Of a DNA stretch of 64,000 nt, positions 38,651-51,300 are shown piece after piece. This stretch comes from Asterella californica (Eukaryota; Streptophyta; Marchantiopsida; Marchantiales; Aytoniaceae). The translations under genes were made by a program, and so were the position numbers. The stretch is from NCBI GenBank assembly GCA_036924285.1, contig JAYKYS010000009.1, positions 930,001-994,000 on the forward strand. Direction: 5' to 3'. Each line of letters opens with the position of its first letter. Position 1 is the first letter of the stretch. The notes beneath the pieces are model-generated. The model did not search any database, was not told the origin of the DNA, and was given only the letters and a program-made list of their open reading frames with translations.

Positions 38651-41600
38651 CTACTTCTCAGCGTGGTCAACCTCATCTTCAAGCTCTACTGCATAATCCT
38701 CATCCTCAAATTGAAACCCTGTCAAGATATCTATTAGATCAACCTCTTCATCTTTCGTTTTGAAAATCTTGACACGTTTACTTGCCATTGGTATCGTCAA
38801 GCTCGTTCCGTCTAACTCTTGCAGGGCGTAAGTTGTGTTGTCATGAACCTTCTTCATCACATACGGACCAAACCATCGCTTGGAAAACTTTCGCAGTGCA
38901 CTATGCTGGTTGTCTAGACTGTTATCATAGACTAACACCCAATCACTTTCCTTGATTTTCTTAGGTCTTAAACGATGTCGCTGATCAAATCTGACCTTGT
39001 TCTTCAACCGTGCTTCTCGTAGCCTATCCAAAGTAACTTGGATATCCTTAGGTCTATCTCTAACTGTCTAATTTGAATAGCAAGAAGTTCTTCCTTACTC
39101 AGATTGTCCTCTCAAGATAACACACTATACGTCAGAACGTGTTCTCCAATCGGCATGATAGGTTCCTGGCCTGTATTAAGCTCCACTGGCATATAATCTG
39201 TTACCAAACTATGCGTCGTTCGATCTATCCATAACGCAAATGATAAGAGTCGACGTCACTCGCGCACCCTTCTGTTGCAAGCCTTCACCAAAGCCTTCAC
39301 AATGGGCGGATGACCACGTTCACTCTTAGCATTCCCTTCGGAGTTATAAGCAATTGTCAGTGACAACCTCACCCACACCTCGCAAAGAATTCATGAGCCT
39401 CATGTGCATCTAACTCCTCCGATCTGTAGTAATCTTTCTCACACATCCATATTGACAAACAACCTCTTCCAAGAGAAATCTACATACCCCTTCAGTAGTC
39501 TTTGTCCGAAGCACCCTACCCTCAATTTGATTTGGAAGATCTTCTCTAGCAAGTACCAAGTATCTCATATGCCACAATCCAACTGGCATAGTCACCAAGT
39601 CTACAATCTACTTGAAATGGATTATCAATGGGTAAGTCGGGTGTAACCCGTCTCAATGTCGGATGTTTGAATACATCTGACATGTCAAACAAGACTCCAC
39701 AAAAGATACGACATCCTTGTACATATTTTTCCACCAATACCGCTCTTTCATCTTCGTAAAAGTGGTCCAAATCCCTCGATGTCCAGCCCAAAGACTTTCA
39801 TGAAATGCTCTAAAGCAATTTTTGCTGATCTTCTTTGTTGCAAATCACTCATAACGATATCTCACTTTTCTGCTTTGGCCGCTTCCAAAGAAGTCTATCC
39901 TGCAACATGAAGTTGTAGGCCTTCCTTCGAACTCTCCGAAACCTCTCATCCATCCAACCTGTGTGCTTGATCATCGTGCTAAGATACCTCCCAATGTCAA
40001 GCAATTCATCATCATACAACCTTCAACAAACAACTCATCTTCTCTTCATGTGTGTGCAATCGAATAAAACTTTGCACTTCCTTACGATATGTCTAGACTC
40101 CGGATTCAACGACTTGATATATGTGATCCATCGTAACATCGCAATATCAGGAGTCGTACAATTCATGATCATCCTTAGTAACGGCAAACAATTAATTTCA
40201 ACCACCACTGCGGCTTCAATCAAATACTTTTTCTCTGTTTTCATGACTGAAACAATACCCCATAGTCCTCTCTTCACTTGCGGGTATGCACGTTGACGAA
40301 TACTTAACACCTCTGCTCCGAACCTAACCGCCAATTTGTCTTCATCCTCATCATCATGTCCTACTGTCCATCCAATTGCAACCAGACTTGTATCTACAGT
40401 AAGAACCACCGGCCTGGCACCTTTATAATCAATCCTTCTCAAAACTGGAGGAGATGATAGTAAAGACTTCAACTTCCGTACCGCATCGGTATGCTCTTCC
40501 TCCCATCTGAACTTATGACCCTTGCGTAACAACCCATATAATGGATCTGCCACATGCGCATAATGAGGAATCCAAATGTGATAGAATACACAAGCACCCA
40601 AAAATCTTCTTACTTCTGTCAACGAGTTGCAAACCTCCTTCATCCTCCCAATCGCATCCACTTTGTTTGGGTCTTGCTTCTAACCAAACGATCCACACAA
40701 ATGACCAACGATCAAGATTCTCTAACCCCAAATGTAGACTTCGCATCTGACAGGGTGAGATGAACTTCCTCAAGTCGAGAAAAGATCTTCTCACAGTCTG
40801 CGATGTGATCTATGACATATCGCTGACACCCTCTATGATCTAATGCTTCATCCTTCTCATCTTCCACACATCCTTTGATGGGTATGTCATCCAAGAATGA
40901 CATCGTCTTTGCAAGGATGAAGTCTCTTACAACTCTATTCATCTCGTTCATCATGTGTGCTACCGAGTTGGTAGCTCCGTGTGATAATGTACACATCTTA
41001 ACCAACCCCAAAGCTGTCCTCATTGTCGTGAAGCTTCTGCTCTCCTCTGCTAGTTGAAACTGATCATATCTTGAGTAAAGATCCCTCATTGAGTAAATTG
41101 CTCTTCCTGCAAACGCTTCAGCAAACTCATCCACAATCAGTCCCACTCCAGCATTTCTGATTGTTATTGCGTTCACTGATTGCATGTCTTGGATAAACCG
41201 CAGCGACCCATTCTTCTTAGGCACTGTAAACCATCTGCTCAAATACGGTACAAACGACGACTCCAAGATCTTCATCCGCATCTTCTCCTTCAACAACTCC
41301 ATCAGTTTAGACAAGTGAGCCCGCAGTATTGGAATTGATCTCAAGTTCCACGGTGCATGCGGTACTGTGAAGATAACCATCGGGGTAACAACGTATGAGT
41401 CTACACACCCAATCTCATGTGGCTCAAAGGTAAATACTTTCTCATGTCGTGAAAGCATCTCCTGGAAGCACATCCTCTCTTCTGATAGAAGAGACCCATC
41501 AGATCTAATCTTCACAAAAGTCTCATCCGTGAACTTATGTCTATCACTGCAAGATCTCTCAAACTCTTCTCCCTTGAAGCTCGATCCTTCTATTGGTTAA

Positions 41601-44359
41601 TGTCATCCGGCAAGAGACCAGCAACTGGCTTTATCTTCTTATCCACTATCTTGTACTTCGTCTCAACTCGAACCTCAGGTGCACGAAATGATTCGATCAT
41701 CGAGTAGACTTCTCTTGAATGAATCTGCACAATCTTATCCATATCCTCTCATCCAATAGACGTGATCTCTCGCAAAGGATCCTCCAACCCATCCTTTCAT
41801 AAACACCAGCTCACCCAGCTCTTTCAACATCAACTCAACCTCACGCAAATGTTTTTGTTCTTTTCTTCTCAGTTCTTCAACCTTCTTGTAAATCTGAAAA
41901 CAATCTGCACAATCCAACAAACCCTGTACAAAGACACTTTCTTCTTCAAGCGAGAGTACCTTCTCTTGCGCACCACCACAATCTCGCTCTATAGTGATAC
42001 TCAACAAAAATCCTCGAACTCTTCACTCATCCTTGGAAGTGATTTCTCCTCCAGACGATCTCGATTGCGCTCGTGATTGGACGGTACAGTCACGAATTAT
42101 ACCGCTCTCATCTCATCTTGACTTCGGATCTTAGCATAAGCAGATCCGTCATCTAGTACCCTTGTCTCCATCCGAGTTGCTGTGATGAAAGGTTGACCAA
42201 GAATGAGTGGGTATGATGTTGCTTCCTGAACAAAGAAGTTTTGCTCGATAGCAACATCACCAATGCGCACTCTAACATTTAGACATGTTCCATACAAATC
42301 TCCTCTTGTGTTGTTGGCTGCGCTTATGACCCACCCGTGCTATAGACCACTTCTTCTTCTTGTACAACTCTTTCGACATGATGTTGATTTCTGATCCATG
42401 ATCAATCAGAGCAACCATCGTCTCATCCAAATCTCCTATCCTCACCAACGTCTCCATCGTAGCTCGAGCCCAGTGACTGTGACTATATGACTTGAGCTTT
42501 GCTTCCCATGACTTGCTTTGTACCTTACGCCTTCGATCTCTTTACTTTTCTGAAGAATATACACTTCATTTTGCAAGCTCTTTCTCCTCATCCACAGACA
42601 CCCTAGTATCCAAAGCATGCGATAAATCTGTCGCTTCCGTTTGATGATGTCGATGATGACATCATGGAACTCACGCTTAGCAATGCTCAAAACTTTCCTC
42701 AAAGTAAACTCCACCTTCGCATTCATAATGCGATCTTCCAAGACTCCCTTCAAGTCTGTTGAAGCCTCGATGTCTAATTGTAGTTTGTATGCAGCTGGCT
42801 TATCCTTCTCCTTTTGAGACTCCTTCGCTCTCTCTTTTGATGAAGAAGGAGCATCATCCATCCGTAGATCATCAACTCCTGCATCTGAAGCTCTTTACGA
42901 ACCTTCTCTCCTCGAGTTTGTCTCTTGGAAGAAGTTCTTTCTCCTACATCCTCTGAATCTCGCCTTCTCTTTTCTTCCAACAACGCTCCGTGTTGGTTCT
43001 TGATGATGTAAGCATGCACAAATAGAGCTTCTATCGTATCCTCCCATCCAGTATCTCTTCAGATCGTAACAATTGTTCTCAACAATGTCTCACGTGCCAT
43101 CTTTCCTTTCTGTTTCATGGAGATGGCAAATGATCCAATCAACTCGGCTCAACATGCTTGTTAAAACTTCTCTTAGCTTGATCTTCAAACCTTGCGTCAT
43201 AGGTTCCAACCTCCACGATTGCAACTGCTTGCGCAGATAAGTGATTCTCAATCAACTTTTTCATCCCTCCTCTACCAAAGTTGGTCTCAAGAAGTGCACT
43301 TGTATCTCTCAGGGCTATCTTTCCATCCTTCCATAAGATCACCCCTTGTTGTAAGATATTAGTGAACTCCTTGCAATCTCTACTTGGATCATCAGTACCA
43401 TCGCATCAAATACATCGTTGGATCCAACCTTGCTTTCCAATGGGTTTTGCTCCGCTTGTAGACCCTTGCTCCTCCAATCTTGTGAGCTTGATGTGCAGGT
43501 CTTGCATTCCACGCATGATCTCCTCAAGCTTGAATCATCCTTCTTCGGAGACACTATAAGATGCTTGGACAACTGGAATAGTTGGAGCAACTGGTACTAC
43601 TTGTCTAGCAATAGGAACCATTGGTCGCACTACACGAACATGTGCTACAGCATTCGGTGTTGATGCTAGTCTCTTAACAGGAACCTTCTCTCGTCTTCGC
43701 TCTCTCTTGGTAAGCAGACCAACCGCTTCCTCAACTTTCTTCCAACTATTGATCAATCCTTCGTCTTCCTCTCGATCCTCCAGAAGTACCTCCAGCTTCT
43801 CTTGCAGCTTCTCATCTACAGCCCGAAGAAATAACTCTGTCTTGTTGGACTACAATGTTAACTGTTTCATCCTAGTCAGTCGTGAAAACTGCTTCTCAAA
43901 CTCTCTGAGTAACTCTGTAGCTTGTAAACCCTTCCTCGGTTGCTCAACCCACTCCAAGAATGACTTCTTGGTGATCCGATCAGAATCCTCGAAGAAGTAC
44001 TCATCCATCAAGGCACGAGCAAACATCTCCTAATCTCTAATTTCAGGAGCTGCTGCCAACTCAAACGTCTCAATCATCTCATCTTCAGATACCCTATTCA
44101 ACTCCATCTCCTTCACATAATGCTTCAGATATCTTGAGACATCTCTCTCATCAAATTGGTCAATCTTGTTGACCACCGCTTGAAACACCTTTGTTGTCAA
44201 AGCTTCCTTCCGCTCATCAGACTGTTGTTGTCGTAAGAACAATGTGAATGCTTGAAACATCGATGCAGTCGCCGGATCCAACTGCACCTTCGGCAATCCA
44301 CCTGAACCACTAGCTTTGTTTCCATCACCGTTTTCGTCTTCTTCAAAGTTCAAACACAA
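38651..44359 (-). pseudogene. gag-pol of the second Ty3 element (broken)
   Basis: From 44359 downward: gag (KVQLDPATASMFQAFTLFL; stop near 44030), a gag tail with a knuckle-like Cys pair, a conserved linker (DIEASTDLKGVLEDRI and FHDVIIDIIKRKRQ, 42861-42600), protease (LIDHGSEINIMS 42457-42272; YPLILGQPFITATRMETRV to 42097), RT (RWFTVPKKNGSLRFIQDMQ and FLDDIPIKG, 41515-40712), RNase H-like part (40661-40035), integrase (YLVLAREDLPNQIEGRVL, 39791-39410), and a C-terminal GPY/F module (KFSKRWFGPYVMKKV, 39031-38651). At least six stops or frame changes separate these parts. RT and integrase together would copy and insert the element, but this copy cannot do so. Confidence 0.88.
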
Positions 44360-44404
44360 AAGAAATCTCCACCCCAGACCTTCACGTCGAGTTCACTACC
44401 GTAT

Positions 44405-45640
44405 TGTGTTAGAGTTTACGTGAAGGATGTCCAGGAAAACACGAGGTTCTTGGCTGTGGAGATGTATTGTGCTGAACAAGGACAAGAAAGAGAGAAACAA
44501 GCACAAAAATGAACGTCACAATATATACCAACTCCTAATGTATATACAATGTCGATTTTTTCTCCCTAAGAACACAAAACTGAGAAACATACCAGAGCGG
44601 TCTGTAATCTGCACCAACCTTCCTAAAACGAGTCCTTGAACTTCAACCCAGACCCAAAACTACCGAAGCGTTGCTCAAAGCAAGAAAAACTTTCCTTTGC
44701 TAACAAAAAGAGTTGAACCAGCATCACACGATTCAAACCCAAGTCCAAACAACAACTATGTACAAGCTCTTAGCTAAAGCTAGCTACCACAAGCTGTACA
44801 TAACCAACTCGATCTCTAACGAACTCAAAAAGAGTAAAAACTGTAGTGAAAGTACCGAAAGAGGTCTATATGAGAACTTTCTCCATCCGCCAAACGGTCT
44901 TCATATGTCGATAAGGTCTTCTTCTCTGACTCTGTTGGTCCAAGAAACCTTCAGATCCAACTCTCGACGGTCGAAATATCGCTGATTTTTAATCGTAAGT
45001 GATAGAACCTTCAAAAACTCCTCCCTACGATCTAAAACCGCACACCGCCCAAACGGATCGTCTGAACTGATATCCATCTTCTTTGGTAGATAGATCTAGC
45101 TACCCTGAACCCAAGAGACTCCGAGCAAGCCGTTTGGAGTTCCCCTTGCAAAACCACGCAAGAAATTTGGTCGTAGGATGCAAAAAACTGACGTAAATCA
45201 ATTCCTTACAACTCAAACTCGCTCACCATGCCCAAACCAACAATCCAATCCACATACCGTCTTCTCTTGTGCGTAGGTGAAGACTCCCTGATCACATAGG
45301 CACCAAGAACAAAGAGCTTAGCTCACTCATCGCGAAGAACAACTCAATCTCATATCGCAGATGACAAAAAACCGACGTAAGTGCTTCCTTGCGAGTCAAT
45401 TTCGCTCAGAACTCTCAAATCGTCTGACGAATCTTTGTATCGTTCTTCAATTTCTTGAAGAACTCGGTGTTCTGACCCCGATAGATCCAAGGACAACAAG
45501 TTTGGACTCCGGAACGGCCCAAACGGTCCAACTCTCCTTCATAGATCATTGAAGTCCTCCAAAAACCTTCTTTGCATCTCAATTTCTCCAAGAACATACT
45601 CCTTGATCTCTCTCTTCACGAACCGTCTTAACCAGAGCGT
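44405..45640 (-). repeat. Truncated 5' LTR of the second Ty3 element
   Basis: This matches the LTR pieces at 35756-36897 and 37450-37890. On the minus strand its first ~600 bp are missing: homology stops near 45640 at gaccgtctt-aaccagagcg, and unrelated AT-rich DNA follows. The exact inner end is uncertain, near acacaatacgg (44400). Confidence 0.8.
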
Positions 45641-46654
45641 AGCTTGCTTTAATTTCTATACTAATCTTTCTTCTTGGAAGAGTTAACTATAAATTAAAAT
45701 TTATAAATTAAATATATTTTTATTTGTGGGAGTGACAAATCTTTATACCAAAGAATGGTTCTGTTAGCATGAGTCACTTACGCGTTTTATATGATTGAAG
45801 TTAGCATGTGTAATGAAATTATCAAGTGGAATCTAAATTTGATAATCTAAATTTATTATTATATTTTAGTGAAGTTAACTTATAGAACTTTGACACAAGT
45901 AACGATTTGCAAATCCTGTTGAGCAGTATTTTCCCCGTGATTGTACGCTTTACACTAGATTTTTCACTAACTTATTTTTGAAAATTATTATCAGCTAATT
46001 ACCGATGATTATTTTGGTTGTTTGTTAAACGTTTGTCTTTTACCTCCTTCTTCTTAGAAATGCAGTTTGGATGCATATTTGATTTTGTCCTATAGAGTGA
46101 TGTAAAAAGAACACTCATAAAAACACTGGTTAATGATAATCAATCGTTAGTTTCTTACATCAACATTAAAAGGTAATACTCAATGCATGTTAACATTAAC
46201 AAGTTATTACTTTCTAGAATATTAAAGACCCTACTTGAGTCCATGTTGAGATTTATAGGTAATAGATTTGAGAATATTAGTACTTTAAAGTATTCCATTA
46301 TAACATAAATACTTTAAGGATAGAGAAAATAATAGGAATATTCAATACTTTAAGACGAGATCAGGTACCACTCCATTGTCCTTCACTTTGGCACCAACCA
46401 CTTAAATCCCAGGTGCGTGTATAAAAGCAAAGAAGAACTGTTCTCTTTTTTATTTAAGTCCTTACGGTTCTTTTCTCCCAAGTAAATTCTATCAACAAGA
46501 AAAGTATAATTTATTTGTAATTTATAATGTCGTTCTCCTGCTTACCAGGGACATTTATAGAGGCAAATGGCTTTAAACCCCAAGTATGAGTATAAAAGCA
46601 TGAAAAATAATATTCTCTTTTTCCTCCCAAAAACAGATTCCTAAGTTGGGCTGG

Positions 46655-46770
46655 AAATGTATTCACCAAAACTATTTTCTTCTGCGTGACGGTTAAATTT
46701 CTCACTTCTCTGAAAGCAAACCCGCAAAATAAAGTCTCCTGAGTCACCCGGAGCAATTATAATCATACTC
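46655..46770. repeat. Dispersed repeat, partner at 25155-25275
   Basis: Both copies carry the order tcaccaaaac, ggttaaattt, ttctctgaaag and gcaaaataaagtct, with scattered substitutions. It probably belongs to an old transposon of unknown type. Confidence 0.75.
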
Positions 46771-47931
46771 GGTCTTTACACAATAACACACAAATTACGA
46801 CCTCTACACACAAATACTTACCTCTCTGTAAGTATTTGGATAACCAAACAAAGACTATGGTGTTGTACTGTGGTCTGTGCTGTTGTGGTACACCAGAGAC
46901 TACTGCGGCCTCACGCTGTTCGCTGAGGAACGATTACATGGCTTTTCTGCGTTCCATGTACGGAGAAACGCTCCCTCGTGGCCGAGGCGCTGCCATCTTA
47001 CATTTACTCACATTTTTGTGCCTGCTGAGACACAAGCAGCGACGTTGCTGCTCTCATGGCCCTCAGTACTTTATGCCCAACCAGGGATTACCAGATCAGT
47101 CAACCTTCCACACACATGCTAAAGCGAATGTGTTTTGGTTCGACAGCTTCCGAACGAGTCTGTATCCTTAGCATTTGTCACGTTACCGAAATGTGGGCGA
47201 CGTGAACTAACTCGGAATTAACTAGTTCGGAATTAACTGCGCAGCCGTGAACCACCAATACTAAGCCACGTTGACCCTCCTTTCCGATACCGTAACGAGC
47301 CAAAACAGTTAGCTGCTAACAAAGCTGATACCGAATACGAAACTCGCACAGTAGCATAAAAACACCTGATAGGCCAAGACGCAATCAGCGTAAGCAGTGT
47401 TCTCGGCTCTTTTCATCTGTCAAAGCAACTTCGGTACCTAGCCATACGGTTACAACACTTTTCTTACACTTCGGAAACGGATACACGTTCCTTTCAATCT
47501 AGTTGATGTTACAGTGAATAGTTCTCTGACGTGGTTGATCCAATTCCACTAATAATCGAATGGAACTCTGAACTCTCACAGGAACCGACCAACTCCTACT
47601 TGGTCTTGAACTGATCCTAGGTATAGCTAAGCCGTCTTGACCTACGATCTCTTTAGAACATGGGTGCCCCCAGCTTGAAGTACACCCTTACTGCTCCACG
47701 TTAAAGACACGATTCCTACAGAAGACGTCGGACAAGAGGTCTCCTACTGTACAGACAGTGACCAATTTACATATACCACCTTTGTGCCAACCTCCACTCG
47801 GAGACTAGATAATGGAAAGATGTTTACTTCTCTATCCCTTCACTAGCTAAAGGGTACAACTGCTAAGTTTTGAAAAGAATTCCTATATGAAAATTTACGT
47901 TCCTTAATTACTAGTAGTGAATCCGACGAGA

Positions 47932-48310
47932 TTAACGAGCTTCTCCACCTGGATTGTTCCACACCTTGAACGAGGTACTTGTTTCCATTAAATTATGAGT
48001 ACATATCAAAACAGCAAGGAGTGGTCCTTCATCCTGCTTCAGAATTCCTTCTTTGCCTTCACTTTGGGCAAGAGACTCTCGTCCGTGATGGGCACGAATG
48101 CCTCCAGAGCTCATCTTCAACGAGCTGCGGTCGATTAAGGCCGTAGCTATCCACGTATCGACCGACTGACCAGCATCACCACTGACTTGACTGCTGGGTT
48201 TCCGTGCCTTTCGGTTAGAGCGGTGTCCCACTTCTAGCTCCAGAACGAACCCCTTAAGCCAGACAATCTTGAATGAAGTTCCCGCTTCAGAAGAAGCAAC
48301 AATTCCTCAT
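47932..48310 (-). CDS. Unrecognised open frame downstream of the SAM-PH gene
   Basis: An open frame of about 125 codons without an ATG start runs to a stop at 47932 and contains WIATALIDRSSLKMSSGG and VLICTHNL. It lies just after the stop of the SAM-PH gene and overlaps its likely 3' UTR. It could be the last exon of another transcript, 3' UTR sequence, or chance. I do not recognise a domain. Confidence 0.2.
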
Positions 48311-48321
48311 GAATCCCAGAG

Positions 48322-51300
48322 TCATTTTGCGTGCGGAGTCACGATACTCCATTGTTTCTCTTTGCGTGTCTTCTCTCCACCAAAGAGATCGCATTCTTGA
48401 CTGCAATTCAGAATTACCAGGATCAGTTCAGAAGTATACAACAAAAACGGTTGTGAATAAACCAAACATGGTGAAGCCCAACATCATGCACGTAAAACCC
48501 CTCACTGTTTAGTAACTTCGGCGTCAAAAGCCGCATCTTCTGACTGCGAACTTACCTTATATCCTCTGGATCAAGCGGTAGAACCTTCAACCATGCTCCT
48601 GAAAGAGGTCTCTCAAGCTCCTCCACCGTTTTTCTTTCGGCTTTTAAATAACTCGCTCCGATTGATGAGAGCCACGAATCAACCTACAATGAAGGAAGGC
48701 GTCAGCCGAAGGTCTAAGTTACAGAGTGCACAAGCTTTCAAGGTTGACCAATGTAAATTCCGTAAGAAGGTTCTATTAACACCTGAATTCTGGATTGAGA
48801 TGCACACTCGAGCCGGAGTCCGTGGCATGTGGTAATCTGGAAGGCTGACCATCGCCTATCACCCTTATGATGCATCTTTCTTGGTATTGGACCAGCTTCC
48901 ACAATATCTGTAAGCAGAATGGTTCCTTGTGGACGTAAATCTGCACACCTCCACGTCCACTGTTAAGAACTCGCAGCCAGCGCGGCACTACGGCGTATAT
49001 AGGCGCAGAAATGTTGTAGGAGAGCAACCTCAAATGACTGATAATACTCCAGCCAGCCGACACGTGGAATACTGACGAGTTTGACTGGAGCTGGGTAAAT
49101 TATACATCATCGCTTGATCATTCAATGGGGTCGAATGAATAAATACGACGAAGCAAGCGAACCAGATAAGGTGAGTTCACCCATACCAGTTGCATGAAGG
49201 TAGAAGCATATGGCGGAACCACGCAGGACCAGAAACCTTAACATCCAATCATCCACATCTGTCTCATCGAGAATTGGTGGTTCGCCAGGTAAGGGAGTCC
49301 ATCTCTGCGTTCAATGTTGGAAAATCAGTCACTAGACCACATTTGTAAGAAACCTGCATAGTTTTAACGTGCAAACAACAAACGTCCACAGCAGCAGAGT
49401 CTGGTAGGCTATAAACGGTTTGGAACTTACGGTTCGAGTGTGAATGTACCCAGACAGTGGGGATGTCCTCAGCATTTCATCAAGGTGGTCCAACCTACAC
49501 ATCAACAATAATATGTACCGAGCTCATGTATTGCTTCTTGTAATGATAGAAGTACAAGAACGATTTCATCACGTTAATGTACTTTTCATGCTACCGGAGA
49601 TGCGCTCGTTAGAGTTCATGTAGAGTTCAGCCCTCAAAACATCTGAAAGCAGCAGACTTGTCGGCAGAAACTCTCCACTCCTAAGCATGGAAGTTGAATC
49701 TTTCAGGCCCTGATTGACTTCGCTCTAAATGATCTTTCCGCTGACTCGGAACGTGTCATCCAAGATTGTGCATCTGTCCAGTCTTTATCAGTCCCACACA
49801 AAGTCTGCATCGGACCATCCAGGCGTATTGGAGAAATAAAGACCAGAAATACTTACTGGGCCTGGAGTGTAGTTTCACGCTCTTCTGCACCGACAATTTC
49901 TCCACGCAGAGATTGAACCTCTTCTTTCAAAGCCTCAAGCTGCAGCCATGTCCATTATAATTGTGAGTCCGACGCCATGACAACTCACAGTCTCGCTCTT
50001 ACAACACTGCAAACAGCATGCAGGACGATGTCTACTCTCGACAATGCTCTCCTTTGAATCGACGGCTGATATATCTTCAAGCACTTCAATGCGCTCAGAT
50101 ATGGGAAAGATGTCTCAATAAAGTATGTAACTGAATCTGTACACTCTGGAGATCAGACCAGATAAGAACCCCTCCAAACTCTAAGCACCACAAACGGTGA
50201 CACAACAAACCAAGCAAATGCATACCGTTGGACTACAACCTGCTCATCTTTTGCATAGCTCCACCTCAGGCCAGGTATGCTCCACTTTCGAGGTGATCCA
50301 AATAGCCCATGGTCATGACTCTCCCTATGTCCACTAAAGGGACTATTCGTCCTGCAACACAGAATCCCAATAAACGATGCGGAGGTGGTCAACGAAAGTA
50401 ACTTCCACAGGTCTGAGGGGACTGGGCAGAAATGACTGTAACCGTCAGTGATAACAAGGATAGACCGTTTCCCGGGAGCATAGCGCAATGGTCAGTACCC
50501 TTGTCTCACTGGAGTGAGGCCCGGGGCTCGATCCTAGCGATTCCACGACGGAGAACTCCGGCCTGGACCCGAGGTTTAGCAGCCGTCAAGTCTACCGGCA
50601 CGCAACGAGCAAAACCCCACGCAAAAATGAGAAGATTTCTTATCGAAGAATGGACCGTCCAATATGTACTTAATATTACTGCACTGTGGCGTGTATATAA
50701 TCCCCGGAATGGCTTTGGTTGATGGACCGGATGATCCATAAGAATGCCTGCATGAAATACTAGGATTGGTTCGGCAGGTCACATTGGGTAACCTCTCCTC
50801 TATTATTGCGTTACGACGGCCACTATGTTTGCTCGTGCAGCCGGCCAAGATACATGAGTAAAGGAAGAAAATTACCTTTCCTCTCCTCTATCATATCTGC
50901 AGCCCTAAATCTAAATAACTTTCTTCTTTGATCTCTAAAATCTGTTGCTAAGGCAGATGTTGTATTTTTCACAGTTTAGTGTAAGATCCTCATTCAAACG
51001 AGTACAGATGACATGGGAACTGGATTAGGGTCTACCAATGAACTTAAACACGCGGGAACCAAAATCCAAACTACAATTCTTCACGTGTGATAGGATGAAG
51101 AATACCCTCGTGCTGCTCCTCGTGTTGCGTTCAAACAAGTTCTAAATCCCCCGCTATCATTAAAGTTGTCGGCCATTACCGCCAGAACCTGCTCTCCATC
51201 AAGGAGGTCTGGATAAGACCCCTCTTCTTGACAAACCGGACCATCCCCCTGACCGCTTTAACAACTAGGTAAAAGGGCAATCCGCATATATGTATGTCAT

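Larger units (their letters stand above)
35756..45640 (-). mobile_element. Second Ty3/gypsy element with GPY/F-type integrase, rearranged
   Basis: A minus-strand element runs from a truncated 5' LTR (about 45640-44405), through gag, protease, RT, RNase H and integrase (44359-38651), to a polypurine tract and a 3' LTR beginning at 38562. The family differs from the chromovirus: the protease motif is LIDHGSEINIMS, the RT catalytic motif is FLDD, and the integrase ends in a GPY/F module without a chromodomain. The 3' side contains extra LTR pieces in both orientations. Many stops and frameshifts show it is dead. Confidence 0.88.
45641..48321. other. Gene-free region
   Basis: AT-rich to about 46800, then mixed. 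A sequence near 46420-46640 holds two diverged copies of a block containing tataaaagcat and ttctcttttt; a similar block occurs near 23390. 46655-46770 repeats 25155-25275. An open frame at 46836-47171 (+) has no recognised motif. Confidence 0.5.

Noticed and set aside
50475..50550. Functional tRNA gene
   Set aside because: The A and B boxes are good, but the acceptor and T stems do not pair and no 7-base anticodon loop can be drawn.
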